From assembly GCF_000004195.4 (NCBI RefSeq), contig NC_030683.2, forward strand, positions 66,762,764 to 66,826,763: DNA of 64,000 nt. Reading direction: 5' to 3'. The notes beneath the pieces were generated by a model. That model worked only from the letters and a program-made list of their open reading frames with translations. It searched no databases and had not been told where the DNA came from. Position numbers and translations under genes: made by a program. Origin of the DNA: Xenopus tropicalis. Taxonomy: Eukaryota > Chordata > Amphibia > Anura > Pipidae. Positions 29,601 through 42,700 of the stretch are shown here, in pieces. Each line of letters starts with the position of its first letter. Position 1 is the stretch's first letter.

Positions 29601-30408
29601 TCCCAGTGCTTTTCAAAGATTGTAGTAATATTATAGTATTCATTGCCTATTATTTTAACCCCGCCAACACTCCCAATAAGTTCAATCCGAGCCAATTCAT
29701 CTTCAAGCACCTACCCCCAGTCTTTTTGAGATTATATCAAATTTCTCTCTTGAAGTCAATTGAAATTTTTTTTAGAATCTTAATATTACCCATTACCTAG
29801 AAAAAATGACAAAATCAGAAGAAAGAGAAGGTCTAGGAAGGTGCCACCAGCAGTAAAAGAAAACCTTGAGGGGAAAACCTAGGAGAGACACTTGGCAGGC
29901 CCAGGACTAGAGAGCAGCTCTGGCAGCCAGTAAGAAATTAACAGAACGGGGGGGAACCATTAGTGACACTCAGCGGATGTTGGACGTCAGATCAGTGGTG
30001 GAGTGATGGTGTGGTGGCATTTCTCTTTAACATTATAAACAGATTGTTTTGATGCAGGAACGCACCATTTTTTAGGATATATTACTCAAGAGCCATTAAT
30101 ATCCTGCAAAGTATATCTTTATAAATGGTGCTTAGTTCTTAAAGGTGACATACACATAGCACCAGGGTAAATGTCTGCTTTTTGCAGCAAGTAGTGCTGT
30201 TTTCATGTAAGTGGCTCAGCAAAAGCTGGATAAAAGAGTTCTGGGAGTGAATGGCTATCTTAGGTATCCTTTAATGATCTTGAAGAGAAGGTCGGCATTG
30301 GTGATACTCCTGTGTAATTTCTATGTCATTTCATGTTATGTCAGTGGCTTTCCATCTGTCATGTCTTACTGTTGCCTTAGGCAAGCCCTGTAGAACTGAG
30401 AGCTCTTC

Positions 30409-30450
<42 letters not shown>

Positions 30451-33400
30451 CCGCACTCCAAGGCTCAATATTCTGCGGGGTGCATAGCCAAAATTATGTA
30501 TATACAGAAAATAATAATCATCATGAGGGCCAGAAGGTAGATAATGATGAGGTATATTATGTATGTCAGTTCAGTCCTAATAGTAGAGAGGTGAGGAATA
30601 CCATTATGAAGTATTGGGATGTGATATACACTGATGAACAATTAAAGTCCAAAGTAGGCAGAAGACCAAAATTCAGCTACTCAAGGGGAAGAAATTTGAA
30701 AGAAATTCTGAGCCCCACTGACCCAAGGGATAAATATGCAACACATAGTTACACACATTTCCTAAGCGCGCGCCCCGGTATATACAGGTGCACAGGGTGT
30801 GTGATGTGCAATTGTCTAATACTGGGGACACAGTTCACACATCCACATACTGTAAAAACATATAGGATCAGGCAACGTATGACATGTGAATCGGTCAATG
30901 TGGTATACTGTACATCAGTGCTGTCCAACTTCTGTGGTACCGAGGGCCGGAATTTTTCTTGCCTACATGGTGGAGGGCCGATAATGGAAGCCAGTTTTGG
31001 CCACTCCCCTTTTTTAAACCACACCCACTTCAAACTACACCCATGCTATCACAAGAGCTTTTAAGACCATCCCCACATTAATGGTGGCAACACAGCAAAA
31101 ACCCAATGGTTGGTGCTCACTGAAGGGATATCACCCTTCATTTATATATGAAAGAATTATATTATGTCATACACTTAAATCGATATGCCTCCTCCTCTTC
31201 TGTGGATAGCACAGCAACCCCCCAGCATATAATTACACCCCTTGGGGACCATATAATGACTATTTCCAAATGCCAAACTCCAGGAACAAACCCCTGCCAG
31301 GTTCACCTTCCACAGGCAGCATAGGGCAGGGAGAGTATGGCACACACAGGCAGCATAGGAAAGGCAGAGTATGGCACACACAGGCAGCATAGGGAAGGCA
31401 GAGTATGGCACACACATGCAGCATAGGGGAGGCATAGAGCAGGCAGAGTACTGCTTGCCCTACCCCTCCTGTGTGTGCCATACTCTGCCTGCCCTCCCCT
31501 GCCTATGTGTGCCATACTATGCTTGCCCTCCCCTTCCTATTTGTGCCATACTATGCTTGCCCTCCCCTGCCTATGTGTGCCATATTATGCTTGCCCTCCC
31601 CTGCCTATGTGTGCCATACTATGCTTGCCCTCCCCTTCCTATGTGTGCCACACTATGCTTGCCCTCCCCTTCTTATGTGTGCCATACTATGCCTGCCCCC
31701 CTGCCTATGTGTGCCATACTATTCCTGCCCACCCCTGCCTATGTGTGCCATACTATTCCTGCCCTCCCCTGCCTATGTGTGCCATACTATGCTTGCCCTC
31801 CCCTGCCTATGTGTGCCATATTATGCTTGCCCACCCCTGCCTATATGTGCCATACTATGCTTGCCCTCCCCTGTCTATGTGTGCCATACTATTCCTGCCC
31901 ACCCCTGCCTATGTGTGCCATACTATTCCTGCCCACCCCTGCCTAAGTGTGCCATACTATGCCTGCCCTATTGCACACACAGGCAGCATACAGTGACACA
32001 ATGCTGGATGTGTCAGAGGAAATGTCTGAGGTGTGAACAGGGGAACAATGTGGGTGATTACAGCCAGAGCCTGAGGTGTGAACACTGCAGGGGGAAAACA
32101 ATGAAGGCATTAAAAGGTGTGAACAGTACAGGGGATTACATGATTAAACAATACAGGGGGATTACAGCCTGAATCTGAGGTGTGAGCAATGCAGGGGGGC
32201 AGTTAATCTCAGTACTGATACCATTTAAAGGTAATACACAAAGGTAAGCCATCAAAGCAGCCAGACAGGTGGGGGGCCACACAGAGGGGGGTCGCAGGCC
32301 GCCAGTTGGACAGCCCTGCTGTACATCCTAAAATGTCCATGCGGATTACTGTACTGCGGTAAGACTGTCAGGCAACTAAAGGAAAGAATAGGCATGCACC
32401 GAGCAAGCATTAGGGCCGCCCTGGATCCAGAGCGGGCGACTAAAATCAAAAAAATGGAGGAGCATAAGCAAGATATTGCCCAGCAACCGGTTGCTAAGCA
32501 CTGGGCTGAGGCAAAACACAATGCCTCCTCCTTTCGGTGCATGCCGATAGAGCAGATTGAGCTACATCCGAAGGGAGGCGATAGTGGTAAAAGGCTTCTC
32601 AAGAGGGAGGCCTTTTGGATTAGTGAATTAAATTGCGTGTATCCTCAAGGTTTAAATGGAAGTTTGAATTTGAGTTGTTTTCTTACATAGATAAGCAAGC
32701 TTCTAAATATTGATCAGAGATATGTTTTGTATATAACTTTGTAGTATTTCCTGAATGTGTCATATATGATTTTAATGAATATTTTATTGATATACATTTT
32801 TTGAGATGGTATTATAAAAAGGCATTTTTTTCTACAGGGTATCTCATGAATGAACTTTTTAACATGGACACTGAGCTCACATGTGAGCTCACCGATGCAC
32901 TAGTGACACCGTATGGTGAGAATGTACACTGCACTTTATAATTTTATAATTGTATTTTATGGTATTGCACTTTGATTATTTATAACAAATTATTTATAAC
33001 AAATACTTTATATCATGCGATTATTTATAATATGCGATTATTGCACTATGTTGGAGATTTTATAGAATCACTTATGTCATGATATAATGATATATATTTT
33101 TTTGAATGGATATACACATGCACAGATAATGGCCACACATTGGACTATTCAAATTTGTACACATATAACAGCATTGGTTAATTGCATAATGGTCAGATAA
33201 TGGGGATTGGGCACTTATTTCCACTTGTTAGAGTGTAATGGTATTTAGATGTGATGTGATACAATATTGTTTTTTATCCTTGAGAAAGGTCCTAATGAGC
33301 TGCACTCACCAGGACTTGGCAAAAATATAGTAAGTTTATTTAAGCAAAGAGATCCAACGTTTCGAGCACTAACTGTGCTCTTCCTCAGGAAGAGCACAGT

Positions 33401-33735
33401 TAGTGCTTGAAACGTTGGATCTCTTTGCTTAAATAAACTTACTATATTTTTGCCAAGTCCTGGTGAGTGAAGCTCTTTTTTCTTGCTATATATATATATA
33501 TATATAACATGAAATAATCTGTGGCCGGCACACCCGTAAAATTCTAAAAAATCTTTTTATTGATAAAGGTCCTAATGAGGACCGAAACGTTGGTTCTGAA
33601 CAATGAGTCTTCAATAAAAAGATTTTTTTGAATTTTACGTGTGTGCCGGCCACAGATTATTTCATGTTAAATACTCGAATTTTGGCTGTGCACCCCATAG
33701 AATACTAAAGCCTTGGGGTGCAGACACCATCAGGA

Positions 33736-33771
<36 letters not shown>

Positions 33772-36700
33772 AATTGGGACATTTCAGTCCCAAGTGGAAC
33801 CTTTCTCGAGGCCCTCAAAAAAAAGTTCCCATTGGGACCGAAATGTAACATTGGCTCTATGTACCAACTGTACACTTGTTTTTACACTAAAATTCTCAAG
33901 TGTTGCTGATCCTTTTGTGTCGTTTTTGTTGTTTACCGAGTACCATAGTAGTAACGTTTTTAAAGTAGTGTGTCACTCTATGGATATATATATATATATA
34001 TACAGGATTTAAATTATTTGAACAAAAGGTAAATTTTATTACAAAATGTGAAAAAGGACAAACAATAAATATAGATCTAAAAATGGCACAAATAGAGCTG
34101 GAATAAATTAGAAGATGGTGAAAAGGGAGGCAATTTTCTCTAAATATTTAATCATGCATTTGATAGATACAGAGTGTTGCAGTTTTTTGGTTACAGTAAT
34201 GTCATATAATTAATAACCCGGCATTAATAATAATGCAACACAATGAGTATCACAGGAAAGCTTGGTTTCTTCTGCTGCAACCTATAACTGCACAGATGAA
34301 AAGTGTAATTATGATAATGTAGAAAAATGAACACAATTACCTTCCTGGCAGAACAGTCCTTCTGAGCAGACTCTGCAGCTGCCTCTATGCCCTTGTCCAG
34401 GTTGGTCATTGTATGTTCCAGCAGGGCAAGGATAGGCATGAGAACTTCTAGTGCCAATGGGACAATAAAAGCCTTTTGGGCATAAAGTGTCAACTCCTGG
34501 AGTCTGTGCTGTTCCTTCTAAGCAATAGTACCCTACATATATGGAATGAAAAAAAAAGAAAAAAACTAAAATAAAAACACAAGGAACCCTATTAACTTTG
34601 TAAGATCATTTAAAATAATTGTTCACAACTGATATAAAGAAAGATAAGCATACCTGCAGGGCACAGGGTGCATTGACTCTGTTGATAAAGTCCTTCCTTT
34701 TCAGAGTAGGAGCCTGCTGGGCAGGGTATTGCAGCAACACCATCTAAACAGAAGTGACCTGAGATAGTACAAAAAAATGTAAAATGTTGCATCAGTAAGC
34801 AAAAACAATAAACCATTAACTGAAAATGAAAACACGATTGTGGCTAATACTGCTTAAAGAGAATATTCATCTTTGTTTGTTGTTCTATAACATAAAGTAC
34901 TAAAAGTGAACTTAAACGTGAACCACCCCTTTAACTGAAAATGTTGTGCATCACAAACTATGCTTTCAGGAATTGCCCCAGTAGACAATACAGAATAGTT
35001 CAAGACTGCCTGGTATAATTAGAAGATCATTATTAATATATTCAGTGCCATATAAAATGGTAACACATTTATTCCTAGATATCTAATGGCAGTTTGATTG
35101 CTAGGATGTATTGCCTATAGGTGATTGGGAGCCATCTGTATTACCACATTGGTTTTAAAAAAACAAATTACATTGCATCTATTTTGCACCTACTGTATAT
35201 ACTCGAGTATAAGCCTAATTTTTCTGCACCCAAAATGTGCTGAAATAGTCACCCTCGGCTTATACTCGAGTCAGGTGTCATGGGTACCTCCAGACTAGCA
35301 CCCTTTGCGTGCAAATTAGGCCGCCTGCAACCAGACCCTCCAGTGCCCTGGCCCACTCCCAGTCGCAATGCTTATTTCCCCTTACATGACCTCTGGGAAC
35401 AGGTCTGCTGCCAGTTTGCCAATGCGCAATGAGCGTGATGCTGGCATCTTTCGCGCTGGACACAGAGGTGCGGGCAGGTGCGGGCGCGTACGGGAGAGAG
35501 GGAGTGGTTGCTTCATCTACCATCCTCACCTGTCCCATTCTGCACTAGACATTACACTTTATGTTCTATAAAAACTATATATAGTTTTGAAGGATTTTAA
35601 CTTTTTGTGTTTTAGCTTTGTTGCTGATTGAGCTAAAGGGGTAGTACTCTTAAGGTATCATTGTTGATACTATATTGTTTTTGTTGATCCTCTTCTCCAT
35701 TTTACAGAGCTAGTTTACTGTTTTTTTGTTTTTTTTTAAATACATTTTTAAAAACATATACCCCACTGATGCCTCAATTAATGTAATTTTATCAGTATTT
35801 ATTTTGATTATTGAAACTTAGCTGTAGCTGCTGCATTTCCCACCCTAGGCTTATACTCGAGTCAATAAGTTCTTCCAGTTTTCTTAGGTAAAATTAGGTA
35901 CCTCGGCTTATATTCGGATCGGTTTATACTCGAGTATATACGGTATATGAAACACAGATGGTGTAGATGGTGTAGATCAGTTGGCTTTCACTGCAGAGAG
36001 CAACAGCAAATAGGTCAGCGTGTGACCAAACAAATTACTTTAGGCAAGGTGCATAGTTAGAGGCTCAAACCTCATGGAGCCAGTCCTAGAGACTCTCCTA
36101 TAGCAACTTGGTTGAAGGCAGTGAGAAAATGAATAGACTGGCTCAGACATCTGGTCCCAGATGAACCGCATCAGCTGGCCAGACCAGGGAGATCTGGCTT
36201 AGTCCGTCTCCACTGCATCGGGACACCAGGCAGGCAGCAAGCAGGGGCCAACAGCCAGCACAAGAAGATCTCACAGACAACCAGGGGATAAGGCTCATGG
36301 ACGGTTAGGGCTATCAGCGATATACAGCAGCATCCATTTTACAGTTTTTCCAAGGTAGCTCCGGGGGAAGAGGAAGGGGGGGGGGGGTGGTTGATTGGTG
36401 TCCAAAGAGGTGTTTGCTTGCTGTTCAATGACAGCAAATTTAAGTGGGGACAATTTGTTGATTCTGACATGAGTGCTGGAACAAACCCTTGTTTCAAGAA
36501 GTTCACCCTGAACAAAGGATAGCTATACAAAAAAGAGAGAATCTAGTGAGGCTAGGGAAAATGCTCCCCTGACTAAATGAGTTCCCTAATAGAAAGAAGG
36601 CCATGTTGTCGATTGGGGGTTTTAGGGATGGTTTCCACCTGGGAGGAATGTGGTAGTGGTTAGTAATTTGAAGAAGCTAAAATCTTTGAATGACAACAAG

Positions 36701-39700
36701 TGATTGGCCAAGGAGATGATGGAAAAAGAAGTCCAACTGGGTTGTATGGAAGGTCTGTTCCAGGACCTGGCCATCTCCAACATTAAGGTATCCACTTTGT
36801 TTAGCTCCTAAAAAAAATACCCAGACAATTCTACTTGATTCAACATTTGTGGTATTCCAAAGGGTACAGTAAGTAAATATATCAACAAGAAGCAAAAAGA
36901 TCACACTAAAACAATTGAAGTTGCTCCTGGGTAAACGTAATTTTGCTTGTAGGATCATGCCCATGGATGGGTCTGCACAGGGTGAAAAGTAGGCCACCTT
37001 AGTGGGTAGTTGGGGCTTGGTTCTTAGGATGTACATTAGATTTCCATTTGTACCTTACATGTCCATGATCATTTAAATCACTGGCCACTCCTACGTTTAT
37101 CTGCTGAAAGGAGACCCAGGGTCTGGGATGATAGTGTTATGTTGAAGTTTGCTATTGAAAAGGGTGGTAGTTGAAAACCCTAAGCAGGGTGGGCCACCTA
37201 ACAGGGTAATATTGTGTGAGGGTGGACATTACTTAGGAAAGTACCCCATAAAGTACTTTATAAAGGCAATGAGGCTATATTGTTTCCAATTATGGTCCCT
37301 TTTCCTGAGTCTCTTTATTGTGTGGTACAACATCATCCCAAGACAGGTGGACATGACTTGGCCTTTTCAATATAGGCATTTGAGACAGTGTGGTAGTGAT
37401 GTGCGGGCCTACACATTACTATAATGTGAAATTCACCCTCAAGGTGTAGGGGAATATGCTTGCTTGAAGGGCTCCAAGCACGCATAGTATGGTGGTCCTT
37501 GCAAGTCTGCTAGTGCGATGTTATGGATGGTATGAAAAGGTATGGTTAACCCCTAAGGTAGGTAACCATGGTAATGACTCATGGATATAACGTATGATAT
37601 TCCATCATAGTGGTGATTACTGGACAGTGTTCTGCATTTCCACTGAACTAGAGATTGTGGCTAGCTGCCATTGCTTGTAGGAATGGCAGACTGATATGGG
37701 TACCAGGGTTGTTCATTTAATGTTATACCTATTATAAGATGTTATGTAAATGGTTACTTTTCAATGTCAAATTTCTATAATGTTTGCAGTGGTTATTTAC
37801 TATGCTTTAGTTTGTTGTTTATAACTACTGTGTTGTGAATAATACAAGTTGTGACCAGTACCATCCAAACTGATTTTGTCACATATTTTATTAACAGCTG
37901 GTAAGGTGGATAAGCTGAAATGAGGCTGAGATGCAAAAGTCTGATAAGGTCTATGCCATTAGAAATATTTTGTTTATGGTATAGGATTAGCACTAAACAA
38001 AAGAATGAAACCTTTATTGTATAATATTATATTTTAGTCTTACAGTAACACAGGTAATAAAACATTTCCCCCTGCATTGTTCTGTCACCCCACTACATCT
38101 GTGTGTCCCTTTGGGTATTTGGAACATCTGCTAACATTGTCTGTGCTGGAACTGCTACTGAATTATCTACAGAGTTTATAAACTTAATCCTAAAGCTCCC
38201 TGAGGGGATGGTTTGCTCTGTGTAACCCTTTCCTTGCCATGTGTATTTGATAAACTGGAACTTAATAGGTTTTCCCCTCTGTTCACATACTATTATTGGA
38301 ATTAATATTGCCTATATTTTGAGAGGTATAGGCCCTGTGGTGTTATAAAAAGTGTGTACACAATAGAGAAAATAACTTGTGTTTCCATAGAAACTAAATG
38401 TGCTTCTATTCCAGACAGATTCTAATTTTGCAGTTATCACTTGCCATCCATTTTATTATGCATCTGCTATGCAAACGCATGTGTGCTGTCAATGTCTTAC
38501 AGACCTTGAGACATCAGTGCTTGATAGTTTGCTGTATCTAAGAGTTACACAGCTATTTTGTCTGCTTCCATAGTTCTTATTTTGAATCATACAAAATTGT
38601 TTACTAAACATCTGCCTTACTAGGGACAACATAGTAACATAGTAAGTTGGGTTGAAAAAAGACATATGTCCATCACGTTCAACCATAAAAAGGGACAATG
38701 TTTTTGGTTTAAAAATAAAACTACCTAAATCTAGCTGATTAAAATGTTCATACTTCCAAAGGTGCTATATGTCCTCTGGCACTCCCCTGTATTTATACCA
38801 AAGAAAATGTTCTCCCTGTTAAACTTACAGTTCAGCAAATGTATCTGGAGTACCTCCAGACTGTGCATGCACCTAACTACCCTCATGAGACCTAGAGATG
38901 GGGGGGGGGGGGGGGGGGAATGGCACTTCCAGAACTATACAAACCACTGTATATTGACCCTGAACTGTGAGCATGAGGGGCTTGGAAGGAAGATCTGGGA
39001 GCTCTCCTAGATGACCAGTGGGAATGGGTACTGACTACCCCAAAACTTGTCTCATTCTCATCTCATACAGGCATAGCCTACTTCAACTGTATGTGATACA
39101 TAGAGCCTACTATACTGTACAGAGACTTCATGCTATGAAAATACTAACTTCACATCTGTGTTTGAGATTGACTTGTACATACGATATCGAGCTGCCTGAT
39201 TATAAAACAATACTGGCAGGAAATTACTGGGTGGCTTACAATTGCTATCCAAGGCTGGGGTACAGGAACCTGAATGAATCTTTGTACAATCACACAAAAG
39301 TGTTTATTCTGAAAGTTATGTTCCATGCCAGGAGAATACTCACCCTGCACTGGAAAAAACAGACATCTCCCAAAGCCCAAGAATGGAAAAAAAGCTATGG
39401 ATGATACAGCTACACTAGAGAGAACCATTCTGAATAAGAAAGGCAAAATGTTAACCTTTATGCAAATCTGGCACCAATGGACAGACCCACCATCACTGCA
39501 GTAGCCCCTTAGCAAAAAATTGACACGTACCTGGCCAATGCTGCCTCTGAAGGGCTCACACTTACTCCCTTTTCCCCAATACTAACATGGGTACCTACGG
39601 ACTGTAACCATATTAGTACTAATACCTACCATATGCCAATGCACAAGTGTACCTGTCTTTCTTTTTTTTTTTTGTTTAATAAGTTTTATAGAAAAAAAAA

Positions 39701-42700
39701 CTACCTTGGTTACAGTAGTTGGGGGTAGTATAGGGAGCTGCCATACATCCCTGATGTGTACACTAATCTGATAATAATGCAGAATGTATGCATTCCCTCA
39801 TTCCCTCAGTTATGCAATGCTGTTGTACCAGCTACGAGAGGATCACGGGTAGTGTTGTTTTGGTTTCACTTGACACCTGTTTATAAATCAGCTATATCAT
39901 TTTCCCTGGTTATCAATGGCATCCTTTACATACAAGAAGGTATTTCCCTGCCCACCCCGCTGACTGGACAAAATGATAGCATAGGACATCAATCTTAATT
40001 ATAAAGCTTCATACCTACCCCCAGAGCACATCTCTTTTTCTCTTCTGTCTGGACGCTAACTGACTGAAGTGTACAGGTCTTTCTAGCTTAAATGCATTGT
40101 TTTGGCTGGCTGGTGACCAAGTCAAGCAGGGAAAAGCTAGAAAGACCTGTACACTTCAGTCACCAGGCACCTGCCTGGTGCTAGGTGCATTTGTTTGAAG
40201 CGTGTGAAATTGTTTTTTCTTTTTTAATGTGTTTTTACCTATCAGTAAATTAAATTGCTAGTCTTTTCTGCTTAACCTGAAGGTAGGTATAGGTTTTAAA
40301 AGGGAAGTAAACAATATATACAGGGAAGCTATTATATCTACCTGGTGGAAAAGAAACATCATTATGATGTTGTTTCTTGTGGTAAATTTATCGGGTGATA
40401 AATCATATTGTTTTAAATATTTTGCCTGGTGGTAAATTTGTCACATGTTACAAATTACTTGTGTAATTAGCATATGTAAACGCATTATTATATGTGTTTT
40501 TTCTTGTCTGTTCCTTAACAGATATGTAAATGAGATAGTCCAGAAGCCCAGAAAGCCTAATAAAAGAAAATAGCAGGTGGGCAGGCACGTGTTTAATTTT
40601 ATTTATGTTTCAAAAAAAGTTAATAATATTATTTACACTCACAGTGTGTCTACCCCTAGAAGGTCTAAAGACAAAATTCTGTGTGGCTTGTAAGGCTCCA
40701 TCTTTGACCAATTCAAACTTGTTTCTTTCATGTACTGTATGCAAAAAATATCTGTATAAGATATGGCTTAGCTAGTGGACATAATGTCCTAGATAAAAGA
40801 AGCTGTTGAGCAAGGAGTCAAGGAAGCTTCAATATCTAAATCACCTAAGAAAGAAAGGAAGGAAGGAGTAGTGGAAGAACAGTTGTCAAGAGATATCTCT
40901 CCAGTCAGAGTTTTTAGTAGGAGAAATTTAAAAAAAAGTACTAGAAAGTGTTTCCTCTTTTGATTTTTCTTTAGTAGAACTTCTGAAGCGGTCAGAAAAG
41001 AGTTACAGTTACCAGAGGAGGTAGCGTTTCAACCCTCAACTAGAAATCACTGCAAGTTCTTAAAGAGGAAAAGATTCACCATCCCATTACATTAAACTGT
41101 TAAAGAGATCATTTTTAAATGAGTGGAAGAAAGCAGGGAAGTTTGCAATACAGAATAAAATGTTGAAGTTTTAGATGCTTCTGTTGAAAGCCTGTCCAAA
41201 AGAACTGTATTGCTGGTGGACGATGCTTTAGCTTTTTATCATCTTATGGATAGAAAAATAGGAGCTGCCCTCAAATACAACTTAAATAGTTGTTTACAGC
41301 TACATTAGCTGTGTGTAGACCAGTCATTGCACTCATGCCTGTATCCAGAATGTTGCATTACTGGGTAAATGATATTGAAAGAGCTCCTGTCTTGAGAGGA
41401 AACTTCGGGTGACTTTGTGACATTGCAGCTACATGTATGCCATCCCACTGGCAATCTACATACTAGCCGGTGGGATGGCATTGCGGGGAGATTAGTCGCC
41501 CACGGCAACGAAGATTTGTCGTGGGGTGACTAATCTCCCCGCGTGCCACTGCCCTAAGGGCAATTGTATTATCTGTTTCAGCAAGGAGAGCCTCCTGGCT
41601 AAGGTCTAGATGGTGGATAAGGCATCTAAAACAATCTATGCAATATTCCATTTAAAATGTGGGAAAAATATGTTTCTTCCACAAGAGAAAGGGACTAAGT
41701 TTCAATCAGCTACTAGGGTTAGTACAGACAGTCCTTTAGATACAAAAATTTCTTTAGAGAGCAAAGGTCATATTAAGAAGATACAAAATTAAGCTCTTGG
41801 AGAGAAGGGCAAAGTTCTCTGTTTATTGGCAACAAAGCAAGAGGTATAACAGCTAAGACCTAGAGGATAACATTCTGACTCCCTACCCCAAGTCCAAAAG
41901 ATTTCATGTAGATTATCAAAGTTTGTAAGAATCTGGCCAAATTCAATTTCAGTTTTGTGGATACCAGATCGAGGCTGCCTCGACAATGCCTTCCTAAGTC
42001 ACAAATTCTACTAAACAGGCATATGAGATGGGCATATTGTTTGACTGGGGGGGGGGGTTTGGCTGGTTTTGGATCTGAGAAGAATCAATCATTTCCAATT
42101 AAAGAAATCATTCAAGATGGAGTCTTGCAGTAGTAGTGGTTGTTATCCATAGACCGAAAAGACGCTTACTTCCACATACTGTACTGATTGCAAAGGCACA
42201 TTGGGAGTTTTAAGATTAGTTGTAAACAAACATTTCCATTTCCATTCCAAGCCTTCCGTTTTTTTTTTTCTAAACCAAAGACACCACAGAAGAAGTACAA
42301 TTCTCTCGATTTAGTGCAATATATATCAGTATATCTGAAAAGGACTGAAGAGTGGAGACATATTTTTTTTTTTGGAATTCCTAAAGGGAGTTAAAAAGGA
42401 AAACTGCGGTGATAATTACAATCTGCAGATGGATTGTAGAAATTAGAAAGCATAAATGGTCAAAGGAAAGCAGTGCCCTGGTGGGTTAAAGGCATACTCC
42501 ACTAGAGCTACTAGTTTATCTTGGGCTATTCAAATCGATGTGTCTCCAAAGAAGGTATGCAAGGCTGCAGCATGGAGATCCTTCTCCACTTTCCTTGGCA
42601 TTGCAACTTGTATGTAAAGTCAACATTGGCTTTTGGCAAACTGCCTTAAAAACATTTGATTCTGTTAACCAGTAAAATAATATTTTAGTATAGTATAATT

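Larger units (their letters stand above)
30490..33668 (+). mobile_element. Penelope-like retroelement, 5'-truncated, GIY-YIG end
   Basis: Plus-strand segments 30560-30907 and 32327-32690 read like the C-terminal half of Penelope-like polymerases: KYWDVIYTDEQL, RRPKFSYSRGRNLKEIL, the zinc-like GIYRCTGCVMC, then LKCPCGLLYCGKTVRQLKER (GIY-YIG-type endonuclease motif block) and LLKREAFWISELNCVYPQGL. The two halves are separated by a 1.4-kb hAT-like insertion, and about one base is missing near the junction. The reverse-transcriptase half is not recognisable upstream. 32700-33668 looks like the element's palindromic terminal repeats. Confidence 0.82.
32700..34010. repeat. Penelope-like terminal-repeat debris with (TA)n tracts
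   Basis: Successive blocks 33303-33469, 33506-33668 and 33770-33850 each contain 'gaaaggtcc/aggcc' and 'cgaaa(c/t)gt' segments and inverted arms, separated by (ta)n runs at about 33488-33506, 33738-33769 and 33983-34002. No coding. Confidence 0.65.

Noticed and set aside
30417..31064. 215-codon plus ORF starting in the GT microsatellite
   Set aside because: Middle part is Penelope-like coding, but the start is microsatellite and the end runs into the hAT insertion; not an independent gene.
31371..32172. Three overlapping plus-strand ORFs of 173-233 codons with CVPYYACPPLPMCAIL repeats
   Set aside because: They are the three frames of the same 34-bp minisatellite; repeat length not divisible by 3 and absence of stops explain them.
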